Shown here one piece after another: positions 44,998 to 55,814 of a stretch of 64,000 bases of DNA. Location of the stretch: contig CAWFYV010000003.1 of assembly GCA_963820185.1 (NCBI GenBank), forward strand, positions 310,001 through 374,000, in the 5' to 3' direction. The DNA is from Aquilonibacter sp963820185 (GTDB lineage Bacteria > Vulcanimicrobiota > Vulcanimicrobiia > Vulcanimicrobiales > Vulcanimicrobiaceae). The notes beneath the pieces are model-generated. The model did not search any database, was not told where the DNA came from, and saw only the letters and a program-made list of their open reading frames with translations. Every line of letters begins with the position of its first letter. Within the stretch, counting starts at the first letter, position 1. The translations under genes were made by a program, and so were the position numbers.

Positions 44998-46808
44998 GCT
45001 CTTCGAGCTGCGCGTGCAGATTTTCCCACGTGGCGAGGTGTTCTGCGTTCTGCGCGGCCACAAGCACGCGTTCCGATTCCAATTCGGCGACGCGCTTGCG
45101 ATCATCGTAGGTCTCGGTCAGCGTAAATAGTCGATCGATCTCAGACTTGCGCGCGTCGAGCTTGGCGATCTCGCGTTCGATGCTCGCTATGCGCGTCTCG
45201 AGTTGTGAGCGGATCTTCATCGGTGTCTGGCGTGACGTCTTCGAACGGCCGGTAGATGCCGCTCGCGCTTCGAGCGCCAACCGCTCACGCTCGGCCTGAC
45301 TCGCTTCGAAGGCATCATATCCGCCCTCGACCGTACCCCACGCTCCGCCATCGATCCAGAGCACCCGATCGCACAGACGGGAGAGCAAATACCGATCGTG
45401 CGACACGATAAGGATCGCGCCTTCGTAGTCGCCCAGGACGGATTCGAGCGCTTCGCGGCTATCGATATCGAGGTCGTTGGTGGGTTCGTCCAGGAGCAGT
45501 ACATCCGCAGCCTTGGCCATCAGCGACGCGAGCATGATCCGCCGCCGCTCGCCGCCTGAAAATTCCCGCACCGCCTTGTCGGCAGCCTCGCCGCTGATGC
45601 GCATGCGGCCCAACAGGTTGCGGGCCTTCTCATCGGAGATGTCGGCGCCGGCGCGCACCGCGTCGACTGCGCTTGCGGCGGGATCGAGTTGCTCGTGCGA
45701 ATTCTGCGCAAAATACGCAATCTGCGACGCGGGATTCATTCGAACGGTTCCGCGGTCCGCGGCGAGTTCGCCACTCACAATCTTCAGCAGCGTCGATTTC
45801 CCCGAACCGTTCGGCCCAACGATCGCCAAGCGTTCCCCGCGTAGCACATCGACTTCGAGATCTTCAAAAAGCGGATGCGCATACGCTTTTGAGAGTCCGC
45901 TCAGCTCCAGCGCAAACGCATTGGCGGCTCGTCGCGTCGACTGCAGGTTCACCGCAATAGCGGCCGCCGGCGCGACGGGTGCGTCGGCCGCAAGTCGCTG
46001 CTTCGGCGCGCGCCAGCTGTTTCTCGCGACTGCGCACCTGGCTGTAGTCCGATGACGTATGCGTGGCGCGCAGACCCGCGATCGTCGCGCGACGCTTATC
46101 TCGCTCGGCAATAAATGCTTCGTACGATCGGCGTTCCTCGGCATGCCGCAAAGCACGCTGCGCGACAAACGCGTCATACGCGTTCACGGCCGATGGGTAG
46201 ACATGAAGTCGCCCGGCTTCGATCTCCCAGATGCGCGTTGCCACCCGATTCAGAAAATAGCGATCGTGGGAAACGATCAGGTAGGCGCGCTTATCGGAGG
46301 CGATGTACGATTCAAGCCAACGCACCGTCTCTATATCTAAATGGTTGGTCGGCTCGTCGAGGATGCAGTAGTCCGGCTCGTCGATGAGGATGTGGGCGAG
46401 CGCGGCTTTTGCGCGCTGGCCGCCCGAAAACTCGCGCAGCGGACGCGCAAACGCTTCTTCGCCGAATCCGAATGTGGCGAGCATGATCCGCAACGTCTTG
46501 TTGCGCAGGCCGTACATGTCGGGCGTAGCGCGGGCAAGCGCCGCATCGATGAGTTCTTGCAGCGTCGATTCCGTTTCGTCAGCGACGCTTTGCGCGAGAT
46601 AGGCGAACGTGGCGTCGCGCGCGCGCACGACGGTGCCGCCGAACGGCGCGTCGACACCGGCAAGCAACCGCAGAAGCGACGACTTTCCCGCCCCATTCGG
46701 GCCGACGAGTCCGATCCGCTCGCCATCCTGCAAAACGCCACCGAGCCCCGCAAAGATTTCGCGGGCGCCATAATGGCAATCGAGATCGGAAAAACGTACG
46801 AGTTCCAC
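44987..46808 (-). CDS. ABC-F family ATPase, one frameshift
   Basis: Two ABC domains without membrane parts. Domain 1: Walker A GLVGPNGAGKSSLLRLL, signature REFSGGQRAKAALAHIL, Walker B YCILDEPTNHLD. Then the linker, and after a shift near 45990 domain 2: IVGPNGSGKSTLLKIV, REFSGGERRRIMLASLM, VLLLDEPTNDLDI. A charged coiled-coil C-terminus follows (ASIEREIAKLDARKSEIDRL), as in Uup. ABC-F proteins bind the ribosome (translation quality control or antibiotic protection) or, for Uup, DNA junctions. GTG 46808 gives VELVRFSDLDCHYGARE; alternatives exist upstream. Confidence 0.88.
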
Positions 46809-46915
46809 GGCCCGGTGACGTTCTCGCTCCCCCGCAAAACCCCGTACTTCCACGGGTCGTCGCGAGGTTCTCGCGACGCAGTAGAGCTGCACTTCTCACC
46901 ATACGGAGGATCGAA

Positions 46916-48134
46916 GTGCGCTCACCGTTCCACAACCCCAACGCGCCGCGCGCTCGAGTTCGGCATCTATCGCGACGGCGATAACAATTTGGACATGTCT
47001 CAAAACTAACCGTCGCACAAGCGTTGCAGATCGAGCCGGACCGACTCCGCGGTCGAGTATACGGTCGAAGACACGACCGGGCGCAAGATGAGGGCACGAT
47101 ATCGTCGAAGGCCGCAAACGCACCGAAAATTTCACCATCGCCGACGGCAAGATCGGCGATCGCAGACCAGCAAAGCGCGCAACATGGCCGATCCAGCGAA
47201 TCTTGCGAAGTTCGTCGCGCGGACACTGGACAACGCCGAGAAATCCGGCGCGAAGCAGACGTGGATCGACCTGGTCGATCACGGCGGCGGCGACGGCGGT
47301 GGACTGGAAACGCACACCGGCGCGGTGATGTCGATGCCCAACATGGCGAAAGCGATCGCCGACGGCGTCGCCCTCCACGCCAAGGAGCATCCCGAGGATC
47401 CCAACCGCACGATCGACGGCATCGTCGCCAACCAATGTTTGATGTCGACGATGGGATTTGCCGACGCGCTCTCGCGCGTTGGCGTGAAGTATCTCGCGGC
47501 GTCCCCGGAGACGATGCTTTCACCCGGCGTGCCGACCGGCGTCGCCGACGCGATCGCGCGCAACATCAACGACCCGAGCGCATGGCGAACGGCGTGGTCA
47601 GAGACCGTGATGCGCGCGCGCTACGCGACCCCATCGGTGAATCGTTCGGAACGGCCGCGGCATTCGACGTGCTCGATTGTTCGCCGGACAAGATCGCAAA
47701 TGCAGAACGCAGCGATCAAAGCCTTCAACGACGCAGCCGGAGCCGACACGCCGACCGCGGCGCGATCCGCCGCGACGTCGCCTCGGTCAAGGGCATGGTG
47801 CGCTTTCCTGACGCAACGCCGGACATGCCATGGCACGCCGATCGCCCGGCGATCGCGATGTACGATGCCATCGCTGCAGACACCAACGTGCCGTCGCGCC
47901 TACGCGACGATGCGCGCGCCGCAGCCGATGCACGCGCGCGCTCGTGATGGCGCACAAGAGTCGCGCAGGTTTGGGCCGTTCGACGGATCGAGCTATGCGG
48001 ATGCCGTCGGCCCAACCATCCACGCCCCGCTCTCCGCGAAACAGCTCGATCCCTGGGCTCCGAAGATCAGCGAGACGAACAACGCCTTTTACGACGCCGT
48101 CGATCAGGCGAAGTTCGTCCGCGCCGTTGCGTAG
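46916..48134 (+). CDS. Clostripain-like (C11) cysteine peptidase, frameshifted
   Basis: GTG 46916 is preceded by GGAGG at 6 nt. After shifts near 46960-47030 the protein reads GIYRDGDNNLD, then VEYTVEDTTGRK and ENFTIADGKIGD. The catalytic region follows: WIDLVDHGGGDGGGLET (histidine) and IDGIVANQCLMSTMGFADALSRVGVKYLAASPETML (cysteine), the C11 pattern. Further shifts near 47640 and 47760 precede ADAVGPTIHAPLSAKQLDPWAP and the C-terminus FVRAVA. No export signal is visible, but the start region is damaged. C11 enzymes cleave after arginine or lysine and are usually secreted. Divergent from the ABC-F gene. Confidence 0.6.
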
Positions 48135-48141
48135 CTTGGGC

Positions 48142-50182
48142 TCAAGGCTGCAGTTCCTTTACCAAGAATGCTGCCGCAGCAGCGTACTGCGCAGACAACT
48201 GCACCCAGACCTGATTCTCGTGCGTCTCGTTCGGGAAGACCATCGTCTCGACGTGCACGCCACGACTGCGCAACCGTGTCGCGAGATCGACGCCCTGCGA
48301 GAACGCGACGTTGCGATCGTCATCACCCTGCGAGATGAAGACCGGCGAGCGCCACGTGTCGATCGCGCCGATTGGCGACGAGGCCTCAGCGAGTGCACGC
48401 TGCGCCGGCGTACCGAGCACTTTGCCGCCCGCATACCAATCGTAGAGCGTCGCCCAATTGTGGACGCCGGCAAAATCCGCGCCGGCTTTGAAGATATCGG
48501 AGTTGCGTGCGAGGCCCATGGCGGTCAGATAGCCTCCATACGACAGCCCGTAGATCCCCAGACGTTTGGGATCGACCTGCGGTTGTTGCTGCAGCCAGCG
48601 CGCCCCGGCAACCACATCCTGATACTCGGCCGCACCGCGTGCACCGACGTGCGGCGCCATGCGGAAATTGTGACCGTACATGATGCCGCTGCGATAGTTG
48701 ATCGAAAGCACAACGAACCCCTGATTCACGAGATACTGATTCATCTCGTAGAGATTCGTGTAGGCCTCCATATAGTGAAAGCCCGGCAGCATCTGGCGCC
48801 GCGAACCGCCGTGATCGAAGATGATCGCTGGGAGCTTACGCGCCGCCCGCGCGGCGCGGCACGAAGAGCTCCGCGTGAATCAACAACCCGTCCGGCGCCC
48901 GGAATGTCACGAGCTGTGGCTGCACGAGTTGCGTGGCCGGGAAAAGCTCGGGGGTCACAACGCCGATCAGCGTACGCGCCGGATGGCCCGCGATCGTCAG
49001 TACCGGCGGCGTGCTATAACCGGCGTCGACGTATGCGTAACCGCCGTTCGCGAGCGGGGTCGGCGCCCACTGATCGTTCGCGCCGCTCGTGAGCGCATGC
49101 GGATGCGCATCGAGGCCCACGGTCCAGATATGGCGCCGATCGATGTCGCCCTCATTGGTCGCGTAGAGCAAATGCGTACGATCCAAGGAAACGTTGACGG
49201 TTTCGGTTTCGAAAGATCCGGTCGTCAACCGCGTCGCGGCGCCGCCGTTCGCCGAGACGGCGTAGAGATGGCGCCAGCCATCACCTTCCCACGGAAACGC
49301 AATGTAGTCGCCGTGCATCCACCACAGCTGCGCATTGCTATCGGTCGGATAGAACGTGACGCCCATGCCGCGCCGGGCCTCCCAAACCTTGCGTGCGTTG
49401 CCACTCGTGGCATTCGCAACCCACACCGACCACGGCGCAGCCGGCGGATCGAGGTAGGGTGAATTCTGCTCGCGCGTGCCCGGCATGCGCACGAATGCGA
49501 CACGTGTGCCGTCGGGCGACCACGCGACGTAGCGATCCTGCGCGAAGTCCGGCGTCGCATAAACGTAGCTGTGCGTCGTCGGCGTGTAGACGACGATAAA
49601 CGAATGATCGCCGCGTGCGTTGGTGAGCGCAATACGTGACCCATCGGGCGACCACACCATTCCCGCGATCGTGCCGCGAATCGGCAGCGGATCGGGTTTG
49701 CCGACGGTATAGGTGTCCCCGCTTTTCGTCAGGGAAACGACGTTGAGCACGCCTTGCACGGACGTGAAGGCCGCGGCGTCACCACGAGGTGAAAGCGCAA
49801 CGCTATTACCGACGCCGACCTGTACCGGATCGCCGCCTGCGAGCGAGGTGATAAAGATCGCGCGCTCCGGTGGCGGAACGATTGAGAGCGGATTGAGGTT
49901 TCCATCTTCCGCGTTATCCTCAACGCCGCCCCGCATATACACGACCGCATCATTAGAGGGCAGAATCTGCACGTCGGCAAGGTCCTGACCGTCATCAACG
50001 CTGTAGTGCGTAATCTGGTGGACACTCCCGCCGGCGTTGGTAAAAAGGTTGCGCTGACCGCTCGCATGCACTTTCCAAACCAGGACCGTGCCGTCGAGCG
50101 ACGCGGTTACGTTGCCGACGAACGGCGCGCTGAGCACATCGGTAACGCCAAACGCCGCAGCGAGCAATACAGCAAGGATCAT
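48142..50182 (-). CDS. S9-family (prolyl oligopeptidase/DPP-like) exported peptidase, one frameshift
   Basis: About 680 residues with signal peptide (MILAVLLAAAFGVTDVLSA). An N-terminal beta-propeller (MVWSPDGSRIALTNARGDHSF, VAWSPDGTRVAFVRMPGT) precedes, after a shift near 48830, the alpha/beta-hydrolase domain: IIFDHGGSRRQML, FVVLSINYRSGIMYG, nucleophile GIYGLSYGG, Asp in SQGDDDRNVAFSQG, His in NETHENQVW. It should remove dipeptides or cleave small peptides outside the cytoplasm. A close paralogue lies at 53117-55215; the two bracket an opposite-strand operon. Confidence 0.85.
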
Positions 50183-50258
50183 GAGCCCTCCAGGTAACGT
50201 TAAGGCACGATTAGGGCACGCAAGGCGCTTTTCCCGCCCGGATGGAAGTGCTGCGAGG

Positions 50259-51453
50259 ATGGCACAGCCTCTGCACGAGCGACTGCACGCGTTTATGCGC
50301 GAGTTCATCTATCCGAGCGAGTCGCGCTACGCGCAAGAGCTGCAAAGCGGATCCACCCGCTGGACGCAGCCCGGCATCATGGAAGAGCTCAAGTCACGCG
50401 CACGCGCAGCAGGGACTTTGGAACCTCTTCCTTCCCGAACCCGAATACGGCGCCGGCCTCTCCAATCGCGAGTACGCGCCGCTGTGCGAGCTGATGGGCA
50501 CCTCGCCGATTGCGCCCGAGGTCTTCAATTGTAATGCGCCCGACACGGGCAACATGGAAGTGCTCGCACGCTACGGCTCGCCCGCAGCAGCGCGAGCGAT
50601 GGCTCGATCCCGCTCTTGCGCGGCGAGATTCGCAGCGGCTTTGCGATGACCGAGCCGGAGCAAGGGTTCGTCGGACGCAACGAACATCTCCGCCGTCGAT
50701 CGTGCGCGACGGCGATCACTACGTGCTCAACGGGCGCAAGTGGTGGACGACGGGCGCGATGCATCCGCACACCCAGATTCTGATCTTCATGGGCAAGACC
50801 GATCCGCAAGCGGCCAAGCACCTGCAGCAGTCGATGATTCTCGTGCCGATGCGCGAGCCAGGCGTGCGCATCGTGCGCCACCTTGAGTGTCTTTGGCTAC
50901 GACGATGCGCCGTTCGGTCACGCCGAGCTCGCGTTTGAGAACGTCCGCGTGCCGGCGAGCAACATGCTGCTGGGCGAAGGGCGCGGTTTTGAGATCGCGC
51001 AGGGGCGCCTTGGTCCCGGGCGGTTACATCATTGCCTGCGATTGCTCGGGCTTGTCCGAACGCGTGCTGCGCATGATGTGCCTGCGCGTGCGCGATCGCA
51101 TCACGTTCGGACGTCCGCTCGCCGAGCAAGGCGTGATTCGCGAATGGATCGCGCAGTCGCGCATCGACATCGACAGCACGCGCCATCTCGTCTACGATGC
51201 GGCCGAGCAACTCGACCGGCATGGCAACAAGCGCGCCGCGCCGGTGCTCGCGATGGCGAAGGTCGCCGCGCCGCGCGTCGCGCAAGCGATCGTCGATCGC
51301 GCGATCCAGGCTTTCGGCGCGGAAGGAATGCTCGACGACACTGGGCTCTCGCACGCATGGATCAATGCGCGCTCGCTGCGCATCGCCGACGGTCCCGACG
51401 AAGTACACTTGCGCAGCATCGCGAAGGCCGAGCTCGCGAAGTACGATGCGTGA
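50259..51453 (+). CDS. Acyl-CoA dehydrogenase, several frameshifts
   Basis: From ATG 50259 (preceded by GCGAGG): MAQPLHERLHAFMREFIYPSE, then NLFLPEPEYGAGLSNREYAPLCELMG, APDTGNMEVLARYG, RSGFAMTEPE, VRDGDHYVLNGRKWWTTGA, FENVRVPASNMLLGEGRGFEIAQGRLGPG, and an intact C-terminal part ERVLRMMCLRVRDRITFGRPL to the FAD/substrate loop IADGPDEVHLRSIAK. At least five single-base shifts are needed before 51040. FAD enzyme oxidising or processing acyl-CoA. Followed at once by a histidine phosphatase and an APH-family kinase, giving the gene set of ACAD10/11- and LvaAC-like pathways. Confidence 0.85.
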
Positions 51454-52070
51454 TTTTCGCGTCGCGCACGGCGCCACCGAATTGCTGCTGATCCGCCACG
51501 CCGAAGCCGAAGGCATCGCACCGAGCGAAGCGGTCGAACCCAAAGACGTCGATATAGCCGCTGACACCGCGCGGGCGCAGCCAAGCGACGGCATTGGCCG
51601 CGCGTTTGAAGCAACGCGGAATCGCGGCGATCTACACAAGCCCGTTGCGCCGCACGCGCGAAACCGCCGATGCGCTCGCCGCCGCAACCGGGCTCCCAAT
51701 CACCGAGGATCCGCGCCTGCGCGAAGTCGAGATCGCCGGCGTCGGGTCCGGTTGCGATGCACGACTTAGCGGAGATTGCGATCGCGCAACGGCGGCTGGT
51801 CGCATCTTCCCGGAACCGAAGTCCTCCCATGACGTTCGTGCGCGTATGCACGAAGCGCTCGGCGCGATCGTGGCCGCGCACCCTGGAACGCGCATCGCCG
51901 CGGTCAGCCATGCGGGCGCGATCAACGCCTATATCGCGTCCCTGCTCGGGCTTACCAGCGACTTCTTCTTCCCAGCGGGCAATACGTCGATCTCGATCGT
52001 TCGCGCACGTGACGACCGCCGGCTGCTGGTCACGGTCAACGATATCGCACACTTAGAAGCACTCAAGTAG
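51446..52070 (+). CDS. Histidine phosphatase (phosphoglycerate-mutase family), frameshifted
   Basis: ATG 51446 overlaps the ACAD stop by 8 bp. The RHG motif is LLIRHAEAEG; after a damaged stretch near 51560-51590 the frame continues QATALAARLKQRGIAAIYTSPLRRTRETADALAA, a second catalytic region (IAAVSHAGAINAYIASLLGL) with its His. Members remove phosphate from small metabolites or proteins. In this operon it lies between a dehydrogenase and a kinase, so a role in hydrolysing a phosphorylated intermediate, or recycling it, is possible (inference). Ends by sharing one base with the kinase GTG. Confidence 0.8.
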
Positions 52071-53120
52071 TGCGCGACGATCCCGAAGTCATCGACGTCC
52101 GCTCCGAGGAGCAACTCGATACCGCGAAGCTCGAGCCGTACTTGCGCGAGCATCTCCCGGATGTGCGTGGCACGTTCACGCTGCGGCAGTTCGGCGGCGG
52201 CCACGCGAACCTCACCTATCTCGTGCGTTTCGGCGACACAGGAATACGTGCTGCGGCGGCCACCGCTCGGACCCGTACCCGAGCGCGCGCACGACATGCG
52301 CCGCGAGCATGCGGTGCTCTCGAAGCTTTACGCGAGCTTTCCGCTCGCACCGCGCAGCTATCATCTCTGTACCGACCACGCGATTATCGGCGCCGACTTC
52401 GTGATCGAGGAACGCAAGCACGGGATCGCCATCCGGCGCGACCTTCCCGAAGCGCTGCATGGCGATCGGGCATTTGCGCAGCGGCTTGGACGCGCGCTGA
52501 TCGACACGCTCGCGGCGTTGCACCGCGTCGACGTCGCAGCAGCCGGGTTGCAAGAACTTGGCCATCCCGCCGGCTACGTGACGCGACAGCTCGACGGCTG
52601 GACGGAACGCTGGGAGGCTGCGCGCACAGCGCACACCGCCAACGCAACGGTGCTCGTCGAGTGGCTGCGCGAGCACCTGCCGCGCTCGCCCGCCGCGACG
52701 CTCGTGCACAACGACTTCAAGCTCGACAACATGCTGCTCGATCCGAGCGATCCCGCGCACATCACGGCGTTGCTCGATTGGGATATGTGCACGTACGGCG
52801 ATCCGTTGATGGACCTCGGCTATGTGCTCGCGCTTTGGCCCGAGCCGCACGATCCGCCCGCGTTTCGGCTGTGGGGCATGCCGACCTGGCGTGAAGGCTT
52901 TATGACGCGCGCCGAAGTCGTCGCGTACTACGGCAATACGACCGGCTTCGACGTGTCAGCGGCCGGCTGGTATCATGTCTTCAACATTTTTCGCTTCGCG
53001 GCAATTCTGCAACAGATATACAAGCGCTATGACACGGGGCAAACGCACGACGAGCGCTTTCGCGAGTTCGGGGAACAGGCGAACGCGCTCGTCCACGTAG
53101 CGACGAGTCTCGCGCGCTAG
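52070..53120 (+). CDS. APH-family (aminoglycoside phosphotransferase fold) small-molecule kinase, one frameshift
   Basis: GTG 52070 overlaps the previous TAG. Residues 1-55 include FTLRQFGGGHANLTYLVRFGDT, the ATP-binding start of ACAD10/11-type APH kinases. After a 1-bp insertion near 52240 the rest is intact: VLRRPPLG, the catalytic loop LVHNDFKLDNMLLD (Brenner HxDxxxxN) and ALLDWDMCTYGDPLMDLGYVLALW (metal-binding DWD). Homologues fused or adjacent to acyl-CoA dehydrogenases phosphorylate the hydroxyl of hydroxyacyl-CoA in mammalian ACAD10/11 and bacterial LvaA, which suggests the substrate class here. Confidence 0.82.
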
Positions 53121-55215
53121 GGTTGCAAGTACCGCGCGATAAACGCTTCGGCCGCGGTATACTGCTCGACCAAGTGCGCCCAGACCAAGTTCTCGTGCGC
53201 TTCGTCCGGGAAGACTTGCGTCTCCACCGTTACGCCGCGCGAGCGCAGCTTGGTTGCAAGATCGACGCTTTGCGAGAACGCGACGTTGCGGTCGTCGTCG
53301 CCTTGCTCGATGAAGACCGGCGACTTCCAAGTCTCGAGATAGCCCTCGGCAGTGGACATGTGCGCGATCTTGCGCTGCTCCGGTGTACCGACCGGACTGA
53401 CCGTAGTCGTGATCGAACGCCGACGCCCAATCGTGCACGCCGGCGAAGTCCGCGCCGACTTTAAAGACATCGGAGTTACGGGCCAGCGCGAGCGCGGTCA
53501 AGAGACCGCCATACGAGAGCCCGTAGATGCCGATGCGATTGGGATCCACGTAGGATTGCTTCTGCAGCCACTTCGCGCCGGCGAGCACGTCTTGATACTC
53601 CGAGCCGCCGTGCCAGCCGCCCTGCGGCGGGTTGCGGAATTTGTACCCGTACATGATCCCGAGACGATAGTTGATCGAGAGCACGACGAACCCGCGATTC
53701 GCGAGGTACTGGTTCATCTCGTAGAGATGCGTGTACGGCTCCATATAATGGTAGCCGCCAAGCATCTGACGCGGCGGTCCGCCGTGATCGAACACGATCG
53801 CCGGCATCTTGCTCTTTGCCCCGCGCGGCACGAACAGCTGCGCGTGAATCGTCCATCCGTCGGGCGCTTTGTACGTGATGAGTTGCGGGCGCACCATCTG
53901 CGATTGCGGATAGTTCGCCGGCGTTTGTACGGCGACGAGCGTCTTGGGCGGAGTGCCCGCGATCGTCACGACCGGTGGCGCAGCATACCACGCATCGACA
54001 TAGGCGAGGCCGCCGTTGGCGAGCGCCGTCGGGAACCACTGATTTTCCGGGCCATGCGTGAGTGCTTTGGGTCTTCCGTCGAGCCCGACGCTCCAGATGT
54101 GCCGCTCGTCGATCGCGCCTTCGTTCGTCGCATAGAGCAGATGCGAATGGTCGAGCGACGCCACAACGGTTTCAACTTCGAAAGCGCCGGTGGTCAAACG
54201 CGTCGCGGGTCCGCCGTTAGCCGAAACCGCGTAGATGTGCGGCCAGCCGTCAGCTTCCCACGTGAACGCGATGTGATCGCCGGTCATCCACCACAGTTGC
54301 GCGGTGCTCGACGACGGGTAGAACGCGTGGCCTATGCCGGGACGTGCGGTCCACACGCGATGGGCGTTACCGCTGTTGGCATTCGCGACCCAAATCGACC
54401 ACGGCGTTTTCGACGAATCGTTCGACTCGAACGTGCTGTAATCATAAACCGTCTCGCCGATTTTTTGCCCCGGCATCCGGATGAATGCCACGCGCGAGCT
54501 GTCCGGCGACCATGCTGCGGCGTCGTCTTGCGTGAAGTCCGGCGTTGCGTAGACGTACGAATGTTTCGACGGCGTGTAGATCACGATGAACGAGTGATCG
54601 CCGCGCGCATTGGTAAAGGCGATCTTGGTAGCCGTCGGGCGACCACACCAGACTCGACACCGAGCCGCGAATCGGCAGCATCTCCGGCTTGCCGACCGTG
54701 AACGTCGCATCGCTCTTTGTAAGCGACACGATGCCGAGCTGGCCTTGCGCCGTGGTAAATGCGACCGCATCACCCTTGGGTGAAAGAAATGCGCCATTGC
54801 CCGCAGCGACCTGCACCGGATCGCCGCCCGCGATCGGCACAACGAAAATCGCGCGCTGCGGCGGCGGAACCTTTTGCAGCGGATTCGGATTCTCGCCGCC
54901 CGCCTCGTCCTCCACGCCGCCATAGAGATACACCACGCCGTCGTTACTCGGAAGTATCTGCGGCGTATCGATGTTCTGCCCGTCGTCGGCGGTGTAGCGC
55001 GTGATGGCGTGGATGCCGCCGCCCGCATTGGTGTAGAGATTTTTCACACCGCTCGCGTCGACTTTCCACACCAGCACGGTGCCGTCGGGCGAGGCAGTGA
55101 GATTGTCCGGGTATGGGGCGCTCAGCACATCTGCGACGCCGTAGGCCCGTGCCATCGAGGTCGTGGAAGCGCCGATTAAAGCGACAAGAAGCGTCGCCGC
55201 GAGAATTCTCCGCAT
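53117..55215 (-). CDS. S9-family exported peptidase, paralogue of the 48-50 kb gene, two frameshifts
   Basis: Signal peptide (MRRILAATLLVALIGASTTSMARA), then the same propeller plan (GVADVLSAPYPDNLTASPDGT, WSPDSSRVAFIRMPGQ, GDHIAFTWEADGWPHIYAVS) and hydrolase domain (IVFDHGGPPRQML, GIYGLSYGGLL with the Ser, QGDDDRNVAFSQ with the Asp, DEAHENLVWAH with the His). Shifts lie near 54640 and 53400. It differs from its sister by an extra loop (TVYDYSTFESNDSSKTPW). Convergent with the kinase gene (4-bp overlap). Confidence 0.85.
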
Positions 55216-55250
55216 CGTGGTCCTCCGTTAATATTTTGGCGCGTTCGCCA

Positions 55251-55814
55251 TTATTTCGAGGAGAGCCTTGTCTCCACGCGGGTCCGCAAATCGTGCTCGG
55301 GGTCATTCCATGCCGCAACAAAGGCACGCAGGATGTGCCCGGTCAGGCCCCAGATGCGCTTGTTGGCGTGATCGAGTACCGGCGACTCGATGGTGAACGC
55401 GCCGACCTCGACGGTATCCTGGCGCAGGTCGCGCACAACGTTCTCGAGCGGCACGGTAAAGACGCCGACGGTCTCGGTCGCATCGATCTGCAAATCGCCC
55501 GGCGCAACCGTGGCGACGAACGGCGTCACTGCGTACCGGTTGACACGCGCGTTGATCACCGGGAGCTGCCCGACGATCGTTACACGCTCGGGCGCAACCG
55601 CTACTTCTTCCCACATTTCACGTAGCGCGGTCGTGCGCAAATCGCCCTCGTCGCCTGCATCCATCCCGCCGCCGGGCAAACCGATCTGTCCGGCATGATT
55701 ACGCAGATGCGCTGCACGCTCGATAAAGATGACGCCGTGTGGCGGCTCCTCGAGGATGCCGAGTACGACCGCCGCGGGCCGCCGTCCCTTCGACTCCAGC
55801 TCAGGATCGCTCAT
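55251..55814 (-). CDS. Nudix hydrolase, CoA pyrophosphatase type
   Basis: 187 residues with the UPF0035 motif LRNHAGQIGLPGG directly before the Nudix box (GGMDAGDEGDLRTTALREMWEEV). This combination marks NudL/PCD1-like coenzyme A diphosphatases, which split CoA or acyl-CoA into phosphopantetheine and 3',5'-ADP and may clear damaged CoA. Its start overlaps the stop of the RecQ-like helicase (55811-55814). The nearby acyl-CoA dehydrogenase gives a weak functional echo. Confidence 0.88.
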   Translation of the reverse strand: MSDPELESKGRRPAAVVLGILEEPPHGVIFIERAAHLRNHAGQIGLPGGGMDAGDEGDLRTTALREMWEEVAVAPERVTIVGQLPVINARVNRYAVTPFVATVAPGDLQIDATETVGVFTVPLENVVRDLRQDTVEVGAFTIESPVLDHANKRIWGLTGHILRAFVAAWNDPEHDLRTRVETRLSSK

